A DNA stretch of 64,000 bases from assembly GCA_025667525.1 (NCBI GenBank), contig CM046875.1, forward strand, positions 528,327,079-528,391,078, given 5' to 3'. This stretch comes from Glebionis coronaria (Eukaryota; Streptophyta; Magnoliopsida; Asterales; Asteraceae). Numbering within the stretch: the stretch's first letter is position 1; each line of letters starts with the position of its first letter. Below are positions 31,509 to 40,679 of the stretch, in pieces. The position numbers and the translations under genes were made by a program. The notes under the pieces were generated by a model. It was not told the DNA's origin and made no database searches. It saw nothing but the letters and a program-made list of their open reading frames with translations.

Positions 31509-32907
31509 TTACAAATGGCCAAGACATTGATTGAAGGATTTTATAAGTTCCAAATACGCCAAGTACCCAGGGGGAGAACAAGAAAGTAGACGCACTTAGC
31601 AAAATAGCGTCCACCAGTTTCGTAAACTTATCAAAGCAGGTCCTGGTGGAGATCCTTAAAGACAAGTCAATAAAAGAGCAAGAGGTCACATCGGTGGTAG
31701 AGGAAGAAGGTCCTACATGTATGACATCGATTGTTGACTATTTGACAAAGGATTCGATCCCGCATGACGAAATCGAAGCGCGGCGAATACGAAGACGTTC
31801 GAGGAATTTGAAGTCATAGGCGGGATCCTTTACAAACGATCATTTCTTCAGCCATGGTTAAGATGTGTGGGGCCGCGCTACGTACAGTATGTCATTAGTG
31901 AAATACACGAGGGATCATGCGGCATGTACGCAGGACCAAGGTCCGTGGTGGCAACAACATTGCACAGTGGGTATTACTGGCCAACCATGCACACGAACGC
32001 ACGAACCCTCATCAACAAATGCAATGACATCCAAGTACATAGGCCGCTACCATGACAACCCCAAGAGGAATTGACACCTATCACTTCTCCTTGGCCATTT
32101 TTCAAGTGGGGAATAGATATCGCATGACCTTTTCCTATAGCGACGGGTGGAATTAAGTTCCTCATAGTCGCAACAAATTACTTCACAAGATGGATTGAAG
32201 CGAAGGCGGTCGCAACAATCATAGGGAACCAAGTAAAAAGGTTCGTATGGGACAATATAGTATGTCTCTTCGGACTACCCAGGGAGATAGTTTCTGATAA
32301 AAGAAAGCAATTCGCAGAGAACCCATTCAAAGATTGGTGCGCGAAAAATAACATACACCAACAGTTCGCATCGGTAGCCCATCCACAAACAAATGGACTT
32401 GTGGAAAGAGCAAACAGGAGTCTGGGAGATGGCATAAAAGCGCGATTGGGGGAACACAATAAAAAATGGGTCGATGAATTATCACATATCTTGTGGGCAC
32501 ATCGCACGATGATAAAAACAGCTACGGGTGATACCCCTTTCGTTCTAACATACGGCACAGAGGCAGTTATCCCAGTCGAGATTGGATTACAAACACTCCG
32601 CACAACAGAGGTGGACATGGTCACAAATGACGAGGAGCTACGATTGAACCTAGACATAATCGAGGAGCGGAGAGAGTTGGCAGCTATACACGAAGCCAAG
32701 TAAAAAGCAAAAATGAAGGGCTACTACGACGCTAGGGTGAGAAAGAATTCTTTCAGACCAGGTGATTTCGTGTATCGCTCAAACGCGGCCAGTCACGCTG
32801 CGAATACAGGAAAACTTGGGCCCAAGTGGGAAGGACCTTACATGGTGACAGATGCACTGGGGAATGGCGCGTATCGACTACGCGACATGGATGGTCGAGA
32901 TCTATAA
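31509..32907 (+). pseudogene. pol: el3 integrase
   Basis: From about 31750 the integrase shares one frame with stops at 32053, near 32127 and 32701. In the zinc finger E-I-H-E-G-S-C-G-M-Y-A-G the second His is Tyr, and C-N-D-I has lost one Cys, so zinc binding is damaged. In the catalytic core the three acidic residues remain: W-G-I-D-I-A, S-D-K-R-K-Q-F (usually S-D-N-G) and N-G-L-V-E-R-A-N-R. The C-terminal part has K-L-G-P-K-W-E-G-P-Y-M-V-T, typical of gypsy integrases. It ends at TAA 32905. Confidence 0.88.
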
Positions 32908-33293
32908 AGGCCTTGGAACATATGCCACCTAAAGAAGTGATACCTTTAGCGGCGAACTTCTTGAACCAATGTATCATTTTTTCTTTTATTTCATGTATTA
33001 AAAAACTTGCAAATAATAATAAAACTGTCGTGGTCCCTAGCTAGTTCCATGACGCATTCTGAAAACATTTCTTTTTGTCATACATATATTCTTTTTATGT
33101 TATATGTTGCCTACTGGCGCACGCGTGCACAACGTTTCCAGGAGAAATAAGAGGAATGAGCCTACCTTACTAATTAGACTCGTCGAGTAAGCGGGATGCA
33201 ACCCCATCGACCATGGATCCTGTATCCTTGTTAGGACCCTTTCTATTAATGACGTCGTAGCAAGTTATGCAGCCAGTAGACTCTAAGACTGTT
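32908..33293 (+). other. el3 sequence after pol, non-coding
   Basis: This 386 bp downstream of integrase has no reading frame of note. The CTGTT target site at its end was used by the Tekay-like element. Confidence 0.6.
33289..33293. repeat. Left target-site duplication of the Tekay-like element (CTGTT)
   Basis: CTGTT precedes the left LTR and is repeated at 43423-43427 after the right LTR. Confidence 0.93.
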
Positions 33294-34818
33294 TGTAACA
33301 CCCCACTTGGATAAGTGGACCGTTACGTGTATTTATGGCGTGTCATCAAAGCATAAGGTAAATGTACTAAAACATTAAATGACCATAACGGATATACCGG
33401 AATCAAACATCGGTAATCCAACCTAAGCTCAAAACATGAAAAATAAAATACTAAAAGAAAGGACTAAACAATGTCCAAATAATCAGAACAATGTAAATGC
33501 ATAAAATAAGAAGTCTGGATAGCTTCCATCTCAAATGCACTTGCTCTTAGAATCCTAAAAGCGTCCTGGTGTACCTGCCGTTAGAACATGGAAGGAACTA
33601 CGGCTGAGCATAACGCTCAGTGCACGGATATAAAGCATGATAAGAAATTACTGAAATGAAACAGATGATAAAATACTGAAGCTGTAAGACTGATAATTAA
33701 AGTTGCAGCGGAAATCTGTGTATAATCTGTAAAGGCTGATTTATAAATAATAAAGCTGAACTGTTATCTGTTAAATCTGAAAACATGCATTTACCGTATT
33801 TTAATTTGCCAGAGCTTATATAGGTCATGTGCTGTAACAACGTTGCATGAATAACTGGAGGGGTGACCTCGTCATGCTGTAGAGGGGTGACCTCTAAATA
33901 ACTGTGCTGGGTGGAGGGATCAGCTCCAATGTGAAGGATGTAGAGCACACACCACATTCACCTGCTAAACTGTAAACTGTAGCCTAGGATGCATCCATAC
34001 GCCCCACTAATAATACTGATAAAATGGCCAAGCTGAGCTGAGTGGGACGATGCAGGATATCACTCTCCTGCATGTGAGTCACGACACCGGTGCCTCTAGT
34101 GCCGTGGTTACGGTACCTCCGTAACTAGTACATAAACTAATCATGCTTGTATATAAGGCTCAGGCAATTTATTTAATTCTTAACATGATTACTGATAAGT
34201 TTAAACATATACTGGGGAAAACATTTGGCTGCAGACGGGGAATCCTAATCATGCATAGAAAGGAAGTCCTTACTGAAAGGACGGAAAATCCGTACCTTGT
34301 GTCCAGTAATGAAATAAGAATGAAAGCTGAAGGATCGACTCTGACTTCATGGTTACTACATAAATAACGTACGCGAAAATAAGTTAACTGATTACCGTTT
34401 ACTATTATCTATTTTCATATGTTCTTAGTTTAATTTATTTTATTCTTACTACTGTTTATATATAATCTGATTAATCTGCTTGTCTGGTGTATAATCTGAT
34501 AACCCGACTGATCTTTAAATGTTTACTGATTAGTATATACTTATTGATGGTTACTGTGTATTATACTGTGTTCCAATGATCCCGATATTACTATAAATAG
34601 TAACCTGTTGTAAACAGAAAGTTTCCTAAAATAGAAAGATTTCCAATTTAGTTTTCTTGAAATAATTCAATAATTAAATCATCAATTAAATTCGATTTTT
34701 AAGTAGTTAAAATGACAAGGTTCAAATCAATTTAGTCTTACTAATTAAATAATAAAAACAATATATTTAACTTTATTTCTAAAACTTACTTATAAAATGA
34801 TTTAACCAACTTAAATAA

Positions 34819-35030
34819 TTTCCCACTGTTAGTATTATATTCCCACTGTTTTTATTATATTCCCCCTGCTAGTCTTTTATTCCCACTGCTAGTCTTAGTT
34901 TCCCCCCGTTAGCCTTAGGGTTCCCACTGCTAGTATACGGTTCCCACTGTTTTTGTTGCTACGTTCTCACTGCTAGTTATAAATGGAAAGTTCCCACTGC
35001 TAGTAATAATGGAAGGTTCCCACTGCTTGT
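34819..35030. repeat. Tandem TTCCCACTGCTAGT repeats in the Tekay-like LTR
   Basis: About ten copies of TTCCCACTG(C/T)TAGT or a close variant are spaced by 7-13 variable bases. The other LTR has the same array at 42205-42416. Confidence 0.88.
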
Positions 35031-35124
35031 TCTGTTTTTACAACCAAACGCACCCTTATTTTCAGAAACCACCAAACGCACCCTGTTTTGGTTTTTGTGG
35101 TTCGGTTCTGGCCAGAAAAAGACA

Positions 35125-35277
35125 CCGAGACCTGCTGTGGTCTCGGCTGGGTCGAGCAGCAACACACCGAGACCTTATGGTCTCGGTTTTCATGAAGTAA
35201 CCAAAGCCCGACACCCCTGCTGCGGTTTTGTTCGTGGCTGACCAACAGAAACACCACCGAGACCAAGAGGGTCTCGG
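35125..35277. other. Three hairpins with identical CCGAGACC stems
   Basis: CCGAGACC...GGTCTCGG occurs three times, with loops TGCTGT (35125-35146), TTAT (35167-35186) and AAGAG (35257-35277). The right LTR has the same set at 42511-42532, 42553-42572 and 42643-42663, the last loop changed to ATGAG. Confidence 0.9.
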
Positions 35278-36028
35278 CTGTACTCCACACCAACCCAAAT
35301 CCGACCCCCTTTTTTTTGATCTTGTTAAATTACGTAAATCGTGATAGAAGGAAAAGAAAAGACTGATTACCTTTAGTGGTTTAGGATGAACCCGATCTCC
35401 CTCACTTTCTTTCTTTTTTTTTTTTTCTTTCCGGCGGCATAACACAAACCCTAGATCTTCCCCCTTTTTATTTTATTTTGTACGTTGTGTGTGTAAAGGG
35501 GAAAACCCCCGTCCTTTTTCTTCTCACCCAAAAACTAACGGGCTAAAGCCCATTTTCTTTTTTTTTTCTTTGTTTAAACACAACCGGCCCAAAGCCCATT
35601 TAACCCTCTTAATCTTTTTTTTTTAAACCGGCCCAAATAATCTAATAGACCTTGTTTCCGATTCGCTTTGCTTCGTTTAAAAACATATAACTTGCGTGTT
35701 CGTGTTTTAACTCTCGTTATGTATTTAATTATTTTACTGAAATAAATATCTACGTAATACTGAATAATTTTCAATTGTAATATTTAGATAAACTGAGACT
35801 ACGCATATTTAATATTAATGTTTAATTATTTCTGTAAAATAAATACTTCGTCTGTAATATTTCTGAGACTGAATACTTATCATCTGAATAAACTGTCATA
35901 TTTATAGTATTTAAATAAACTGGGATAGCGTATTAAATTTCTGCGTTTATATCTCTTGTCTAATAATTAATACTTAAATAGTTTATTAAAATTAAACTGC
36001 GTATTTAAATATCCTGATTTTTAAATAC

Positions 36029-36144
36029 GGGTTTTACAATTCTTCCCCTCTAAAATAATAATTCGTCCCCGAATTAAAGATACGACTATACTGGGTTTTA
36101 CAATTCTTCCCCTCTAAAAATAATAATTCGTCCCCGAATTAAAG
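36029..36144. repeat. Duplicated LTR end and polypurine tract
   Basis: GGGTTTTACAATTCTTCCCC, continuing to GAATTAAAG, is present twice (36029-36079 and 36093-36144), separated by 13 bases. The first copy spans the true LTR end. The second carries a spare polypurine tract. Confidence 0.88.
36039..36055 (-). other. Polypurine tract of the Tekay-like element
   Basis: On the minus strand TTTTAGAGGGGAAGAAT abuts the 3' LTR start TGTAAAACCC. Confidence 0.85.
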
Positions 36145-37223
36145 GTAATAAGCTGATGAAGTTATAGGAATGAAAGAATACGTAGACTGAAAAGACAATT
36201 AAGCTGAAGGATAAATTATCTTCTAGTTAAGACATAATGCTGCTGATAGGTATAAACCTAACATGACTGAAATGATCATGTACGTGACATGGCTGATGAG
36301 AACATGGAACGTGACATGACTGAAAGAACATAACTGAATTTATGGAAGAAAAGGATGAGAGGTCCGGATGGACTCCTCCGTTTCGAGTGGCCTCCCGCTC
36401 GAAACGATTTCTTCAAAGGTCTAACCTAATAAATAAAATCTTGGTCCTGTGGACCCTGTCCTGATGATGCTGACTGGTTTCCGGTTCTATACTTAAGATA
36501 GATTTTCTGAATCTGAGTGAATAAGCTATAGCATGTAGGGTACATAAAACGGTACGTACAATTATCCTGAAAAGATATCATTTATATCTCTGAGAAAGCT
36601 GCTGAAACATAGGGACGAACCACGTGAACAATTGTGAACGTGCTGAGTGAGCAATTGTGAACGTGGTTCATAATTATATGAGGAGCTTGGAATGAAATAT
36701 ATCATGAATGTAATACGTGAATCATACTGTAGATGTGATACTAAAACATATCATGAATGTAGGCTGACTGAGGAAGGAATGCCAACCGATACGGCCTGAG
36801 ATGTGAACGGCTGCCTGGTTATGGAATAGATGTGCTAAATTTGAGTCTGGTTTCTCAAGCTTTCTGTAACTGTAATCGATAATAACTGTGAAACGTGTAT
36901 CGCGAAATGGTACACGAACTTGAACGTGAACAATGTTATGAACGCTAACGTGAGCTTAGATCATGAGATAGCACAAAACATGAACTGAAACATCATCGTA
37001 TTGCGAAATAGACGTAAACGTGAAACTGAAATAAACATGAACTTAAAGTGGACGTAAACATACACTTGATCGTGAACATGAATTATGTCTGATATGATGG
37101 TCAATGGAGTGCCTTGAATTCGTACGATTTACTGCTGAATTTCAAAGTTTTCTGCAGATCTGCTACTACGTGATCCTTTCGGATGAAAGAAACGCGCCGG
37201 CTGATTACATGGTTGATGATAAC
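36145..37223 (-). other. Tekay-like interior, decayed, no ORF
   Basis: This 1.1 kb should hold the end of integrase, a chromodomain and the 3' UTR, but I see no recognisable motif. It is rich in CATGAA and AACGTGAAC-like short repeats (36600-37080). Confidence 0.55.
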
Positions 37224-37409
37224 TTAGATAGTACTATACTTTTCTGAGTTTGTGGAAACTGATAACAATCTCCATGGAGTCTTGTCTCCTTTCGGTCTAG
37301 AATTTCTACTGGTATTAATAGCATGTCGGTGTTCTATCTTGAACCTGCGGTATGTCAGGCATTTAGATATGAACATAGCTGCATCAATGCGTGATGCAGA
37401 TTCTATCAA
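37224..37409 (-). pseudogene. pol: Remnant of chromovirus integrase zinc-binding domain
   Basis: A 61-codon open stretch on the minus strand reads D-A-A-M-F-I-S-K-C-L-T-Y-R-R-F-K-I-E-H-R. It matches the chromovirus pattern around the second Cys pair of the integrase finger (usually S-K-C-L-T-C, then V-K-x-E-H-Q). Here the second Cys is Tyr. The expected W-K-W segment that follows is degraded. It fixes the element to the chromoviruses, probably the Tekay/Del group given the LTR size. Confidence 0.6.
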
Positions 37410-38039
37410 AGATTTGTCTGGGATTTTGGAACATTCTGGTGGAAATCTGATTGAATAGTCTTAAAACATTTTAGTGAGAACTATCGGCAATTTTCTACGG
37501 TAGTAGTCAATTGAGTTCTAGAAAATTGTACTTCGCTCACAGGGGTCAGTCGGGACCATCAGTTGATGGCCTTCACCTTCGTAGTATTGTTTGGAATTTC
37601 TTTCTACTAAGGTAGAATGGCTCAGAAATGCCACTTTGTTAAATTGGAATTCATGTCAGGAAAGGTGTATATAAAATTCTCTCCTATTGAAGATTATGTA
37701 CACTGTGAGGAGATGATTCTCGTGTTCTTCTCTAGAATTTAGGAGATCAGAATGTTATCAATGAATGTACTGCCAATTTTGTATGAGAAATAAAGGAAAA
37801 ATTTATTCATAAATTTTCATGCTATAGCTGGAGCATTAGGGAGTTCAGAAGTAAAATTTAAAATTTTTAGAGTGGCTATTATATGTGCAACAACGGTCTG
37901 AAGAACATCATGTTCTTCCCTCACCACTGATGGTGGCATGATCCTGAATTTTTCTGGAAGAATGTTTAAGACACCTCGTAGTAGGTCAAATAAATTTTCT
38001 ATTCGTGGAATGAATATCGATTAAGAATGGTGATTTGAT
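37410..38039 (-). other. Tekay-like interior: decayed RT/RNase H region
   Basis: Only about 630 bp separates the RT start remnant from the integrase remnant, where an intact element needs well over 1 kb. Most of RT and RNase H has therefore been deleted. No motif is readable in a single frame. Confidence 0.5.
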
Positions 38040-38240
38040 AAATTTTTCGATGGTGCGCTAGGGCGAATAAAGCCTAGTTTTGGTAACTCTTGCAGCAATT
38101 GCTGCAACTCTTTTAACATAGCTAAAGCCCTGTAATGAAGAGTTTTGAAAATAGGTTCTGTTCCTGAGACAAGCTCGATGTTAAATTATGTCTCGTGGGT
38201 AGGAAGGAATTTCTGGAACACCTTCTGGGATGACATCTGG
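38040..38240 (-). pseudogene. pol: Remnant of chromovirus reverse transcriptase start
   Basis: On the minus strand two frames together give P-D-V-I-P-E-G-V-P-E-I-P and, after a one-base shift, F-N-I-E-L-V-S-G-T-E-P-I-F-K-T. L-Q-E-L-P-K-L-G-F-I-R-P-S follows. This is the start of the chromovirus RT domain (pattern P-G-T-x-P-I-x-K then L-L-x-K-G-F-I-R-P-S). The catalytic aspartates lie further on and are not seen. Confidence 0.65.
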
Positions 38241-40035
38241 AAATTTTTAGGATAATCTGCTGATCATGGATTCGAGGAATTTCATAAGTGAATTTATAAC
38301 TGGTAGCTAAAAGTCTTCGTAGCTATAGACTGATAAGTCACACGCTTGTAAGGCAGAAATAATTTGTACTGATTTTTTTCTGGTAGAAAGTATAATAATA
38401 TATATAGAATTTAGTAAGATAGATCTCGTCATTAATTGAAAGGAAACCTTAATAATATAGGTGATTATGTAGAGTCCTTTCGGCTGAGAGGTAGGTAAAT
38501 ACCTGATTTACATAAAGCTGACATAGGAATACGTGGAGTAACGTGGCGACTTCCACTGAGTGGGTTCGTCTGTAACCTCACAGAATAGTTACCGTGTGTT
38601 TAATCTGAATAAAAATCTGGTGGTGGTGACAGAATTTTAATGATCTGATTCATGCGTGGCATAAAAGAACGGGTATACCCCTTTCTGAAGGGTACCCTGA
38701 ATTTCTGAGAGTCTGATTTAGCAAACATACAGAGTTATGAGTTCTGACTCGTACTCTGAGAAGATATTCGTATGACGTGTACCATGACTGGTGTCGTGAT
38801 ATGTGTCTTCCTAAATGATATATGCGACCCATGTCTTGAGTGATGACTTGACATGTGTTTTAGTAGATAAATCTAAACAAGGCTGAAAATTTTGGTAACT
38901 GCTAGGATTGGCGGACCGGTTAGACTACTGACCTCTTGTATTTCTGGTCACGTCCATTCCGGAGTTCTGATAGTTACCGACTGATTAATTATAAGCACGG
39001 TGGTTGTCACTACTGCTTTGTCTGTCACTTTATGACGGTCATTATCATGACCGTGATTCATGTAAATATTCTGCTGTGTGGCCGGCTGAGTTCTGGTTCC
39101 CACTCTTCTGAATGAACGGTTGGCTGAGTGAAGTGTGACATCTAACTGAGAAGGTAAAAGTATGGAGTGGAATGGTAGTGTCTGATGGTTGAAATTTATT
39201 CTAGTCAGAAATTTCAAATTTATAGTTTTCGTCCTTGTTCTGCAGAGTCTTCATGGTATGAACAGAAGCAGCATCTTGGGAAATCTCCAAAGCATCAGCA
39301 TCAGCAACATCAGCATTTGTGAGGTCTTCAAAGTGTTAGGAGCATCAGTATCTGATAAAATCTTCAACTCACGAGCAGCATCAGCATCCGATAGAATATC
39401 GACAAATGGAAACGCCTAAGATAGCTGAGGATCGATTAGTAATATCCATGGAGTAGGGTACCTGGAGTACACCTGGACTACTGTACATGAAGTACAAAGT
39501 GAATACTGCACATGAAGCATATATGAGACACTGTACGTGGAGTACACGCGAAATACTGTACATGGAGTATAGCTGAGACACTGTACATGTGGTATATATG
39601 GAATACTGAACATGGGGCTGGTGGAAATTTTATGGGATGGTCGATACTGGTGTCGCTTGTCTGACATGATCAAGGAAATAAATTGATTTAAACGGTAGTA
39701 AACTGATCTGAAATAAATAACATGATAGGCTGACAATTCCTGCGTCGACTTACTGTTGGTTGTTTCGAGGCTGAAAGTATGATATAATTGCATTCCCAAC
39801 AGTTGTCAGCATGAAGCGTGATTAATGAAGGCCAATCATGATTTATCACGAAAACGGCTTTACTGAAATCCTTGTGTATCTTAACATGAAAACATCATTA
39901 CTTTGCTAAAAACATAATCCTCGTAAGGAGACATGAACTGAATCATCATGAAGACGACATCAACGTGAGGGTATGAAAATTTGACTGTTACAAGGAACAT
40001 AAAAAGTCTAATCAACTGAGGTGTAATATCAACTG
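38241..40035 (-). other. Tekay-like interior: expected gag/protease region, unreadable
   Basis: Position and size fit gag and protease, but I found no capsid, CCHC or protease signature in any minus-strand frame. A 25-bp tandem repeat lies at 39480-39617. Confidence 0.5.
39480..39617. repeat. 25-bp tandem repeat in the Tekay-like interior
   Basis: There are five full units and a partial sixth of ACTGTACATGNAGTAN(8-9) with exact 25-bp spacing. Units 1, 3 and 5 end in AAT and units 2 and 4 in GAC, a 50-bp higher-order pattern. Confidence 0.85.
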
Positions 40036-40441
40036 ATGTGGACGGCTATGGTTCAATCCACATAATTCAAAGAAGAAATCATGAGGCTAAGTATGGGCTA
40101 TTATGGTTCGATCCATACTGGTCAAAATTTTCTGAGAACTGTCATGTATAGAAATTTATAATTTCAGACTAATATGGATGGCTTTAGTTCAATCCATACT
40201 TGTCAAAATTTATGACATGTCCTGATATGACAAAGGTGAACAACTGTGGATCGGTTCACAAAACATCATTTGACTGAAAAGCAGTAAATTCGACTTAAGA
40301 AATGGTGAACGTTTATGGCTGGTTCACCAAGTGATATTTGACTGAAAACATGAATCTGTCATGAGTAAGGGTAAACGCCTAGGGTCGGTTTACCAATACA
40401 AGATCTGAACGGCAAGGGTGAACGCCTATGGTCAGCTCACC
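40036..40441 (-). other. Array of seven stem-loops in the Tekay-like leader
   Basis: Seven short inverted repeats lie at 40036-40063, 40090-40119, 40173-40198, 40236-40259, 40304-40328, 40370-40394 and 40417-40441. Their loops are similar (core CTATGGTTCG). Their stems differ but stay paired, for example GGTGAAC/GTTCACC and GGTAAAC/GTTTACC. The array begins about 220 bases downstream of the PBS on the element's RNA strand. Confidence 0.75.
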
Positions 40442-40657
40442 AAACGAAAATTCGCTAAAAAAAGCACATGCGACTAAATATGGCTAGTTAGGTACCAACC
40501 TTTTACTTAGTCAAAACTTTAAGAAAACTGACTGATAAATGAAGAAAACTGACTGAATAATCCATGAGGAACATGAAATATAACAACGCCAAAATCTGGG
40601 AAGTTCCTGGTGACTACCCACTTGTCACAGGTCAAGTTTTAGAGCCTACAGGTCGAA

Positions 40658-40675
40658 CCTTGTGCTCTGATACCA
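40658..40675 (-). other. Initiator-Met tRNA primer-binding site of the Tekay-like element
   Basis: On the minus strand TGGTATCAGAGCACAAGG lies four bases from the LTR. TGGTATCAGAGC is the standard plant initiator-Met PBS. Confidence 0.9.
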
Positions 40676-40679
40676 TAAT

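Larger units (their letters stand above)
33294..36038 (-). repeat. 3' LTR of the Tekay-like element (left copy)
   Basis: This 2,745-bp LTR is nearly identical to 40680-43422. It has no convincing gene; short open stretches (33697-33957, 34143-34367, 35062-35445) recur in the other LTR only because the LTRs are identical. Confidence 0.95.

Noticed and set aside
35062..35445. Arg/Lys/Ser-rich open stretches in the Tekay-like LTR (also 42469-42909)
   Set aside because: They come from the CCGAGACC hairpins and polypurine text in the LTR. There is no start context, domain or family match.
39480..39617. Possible CRISPR-like array (regular 25-bp units)
   Set aside because: The units are contiguous without spacers and the DNA is plant nuclear; it is a simple tandem repeat.
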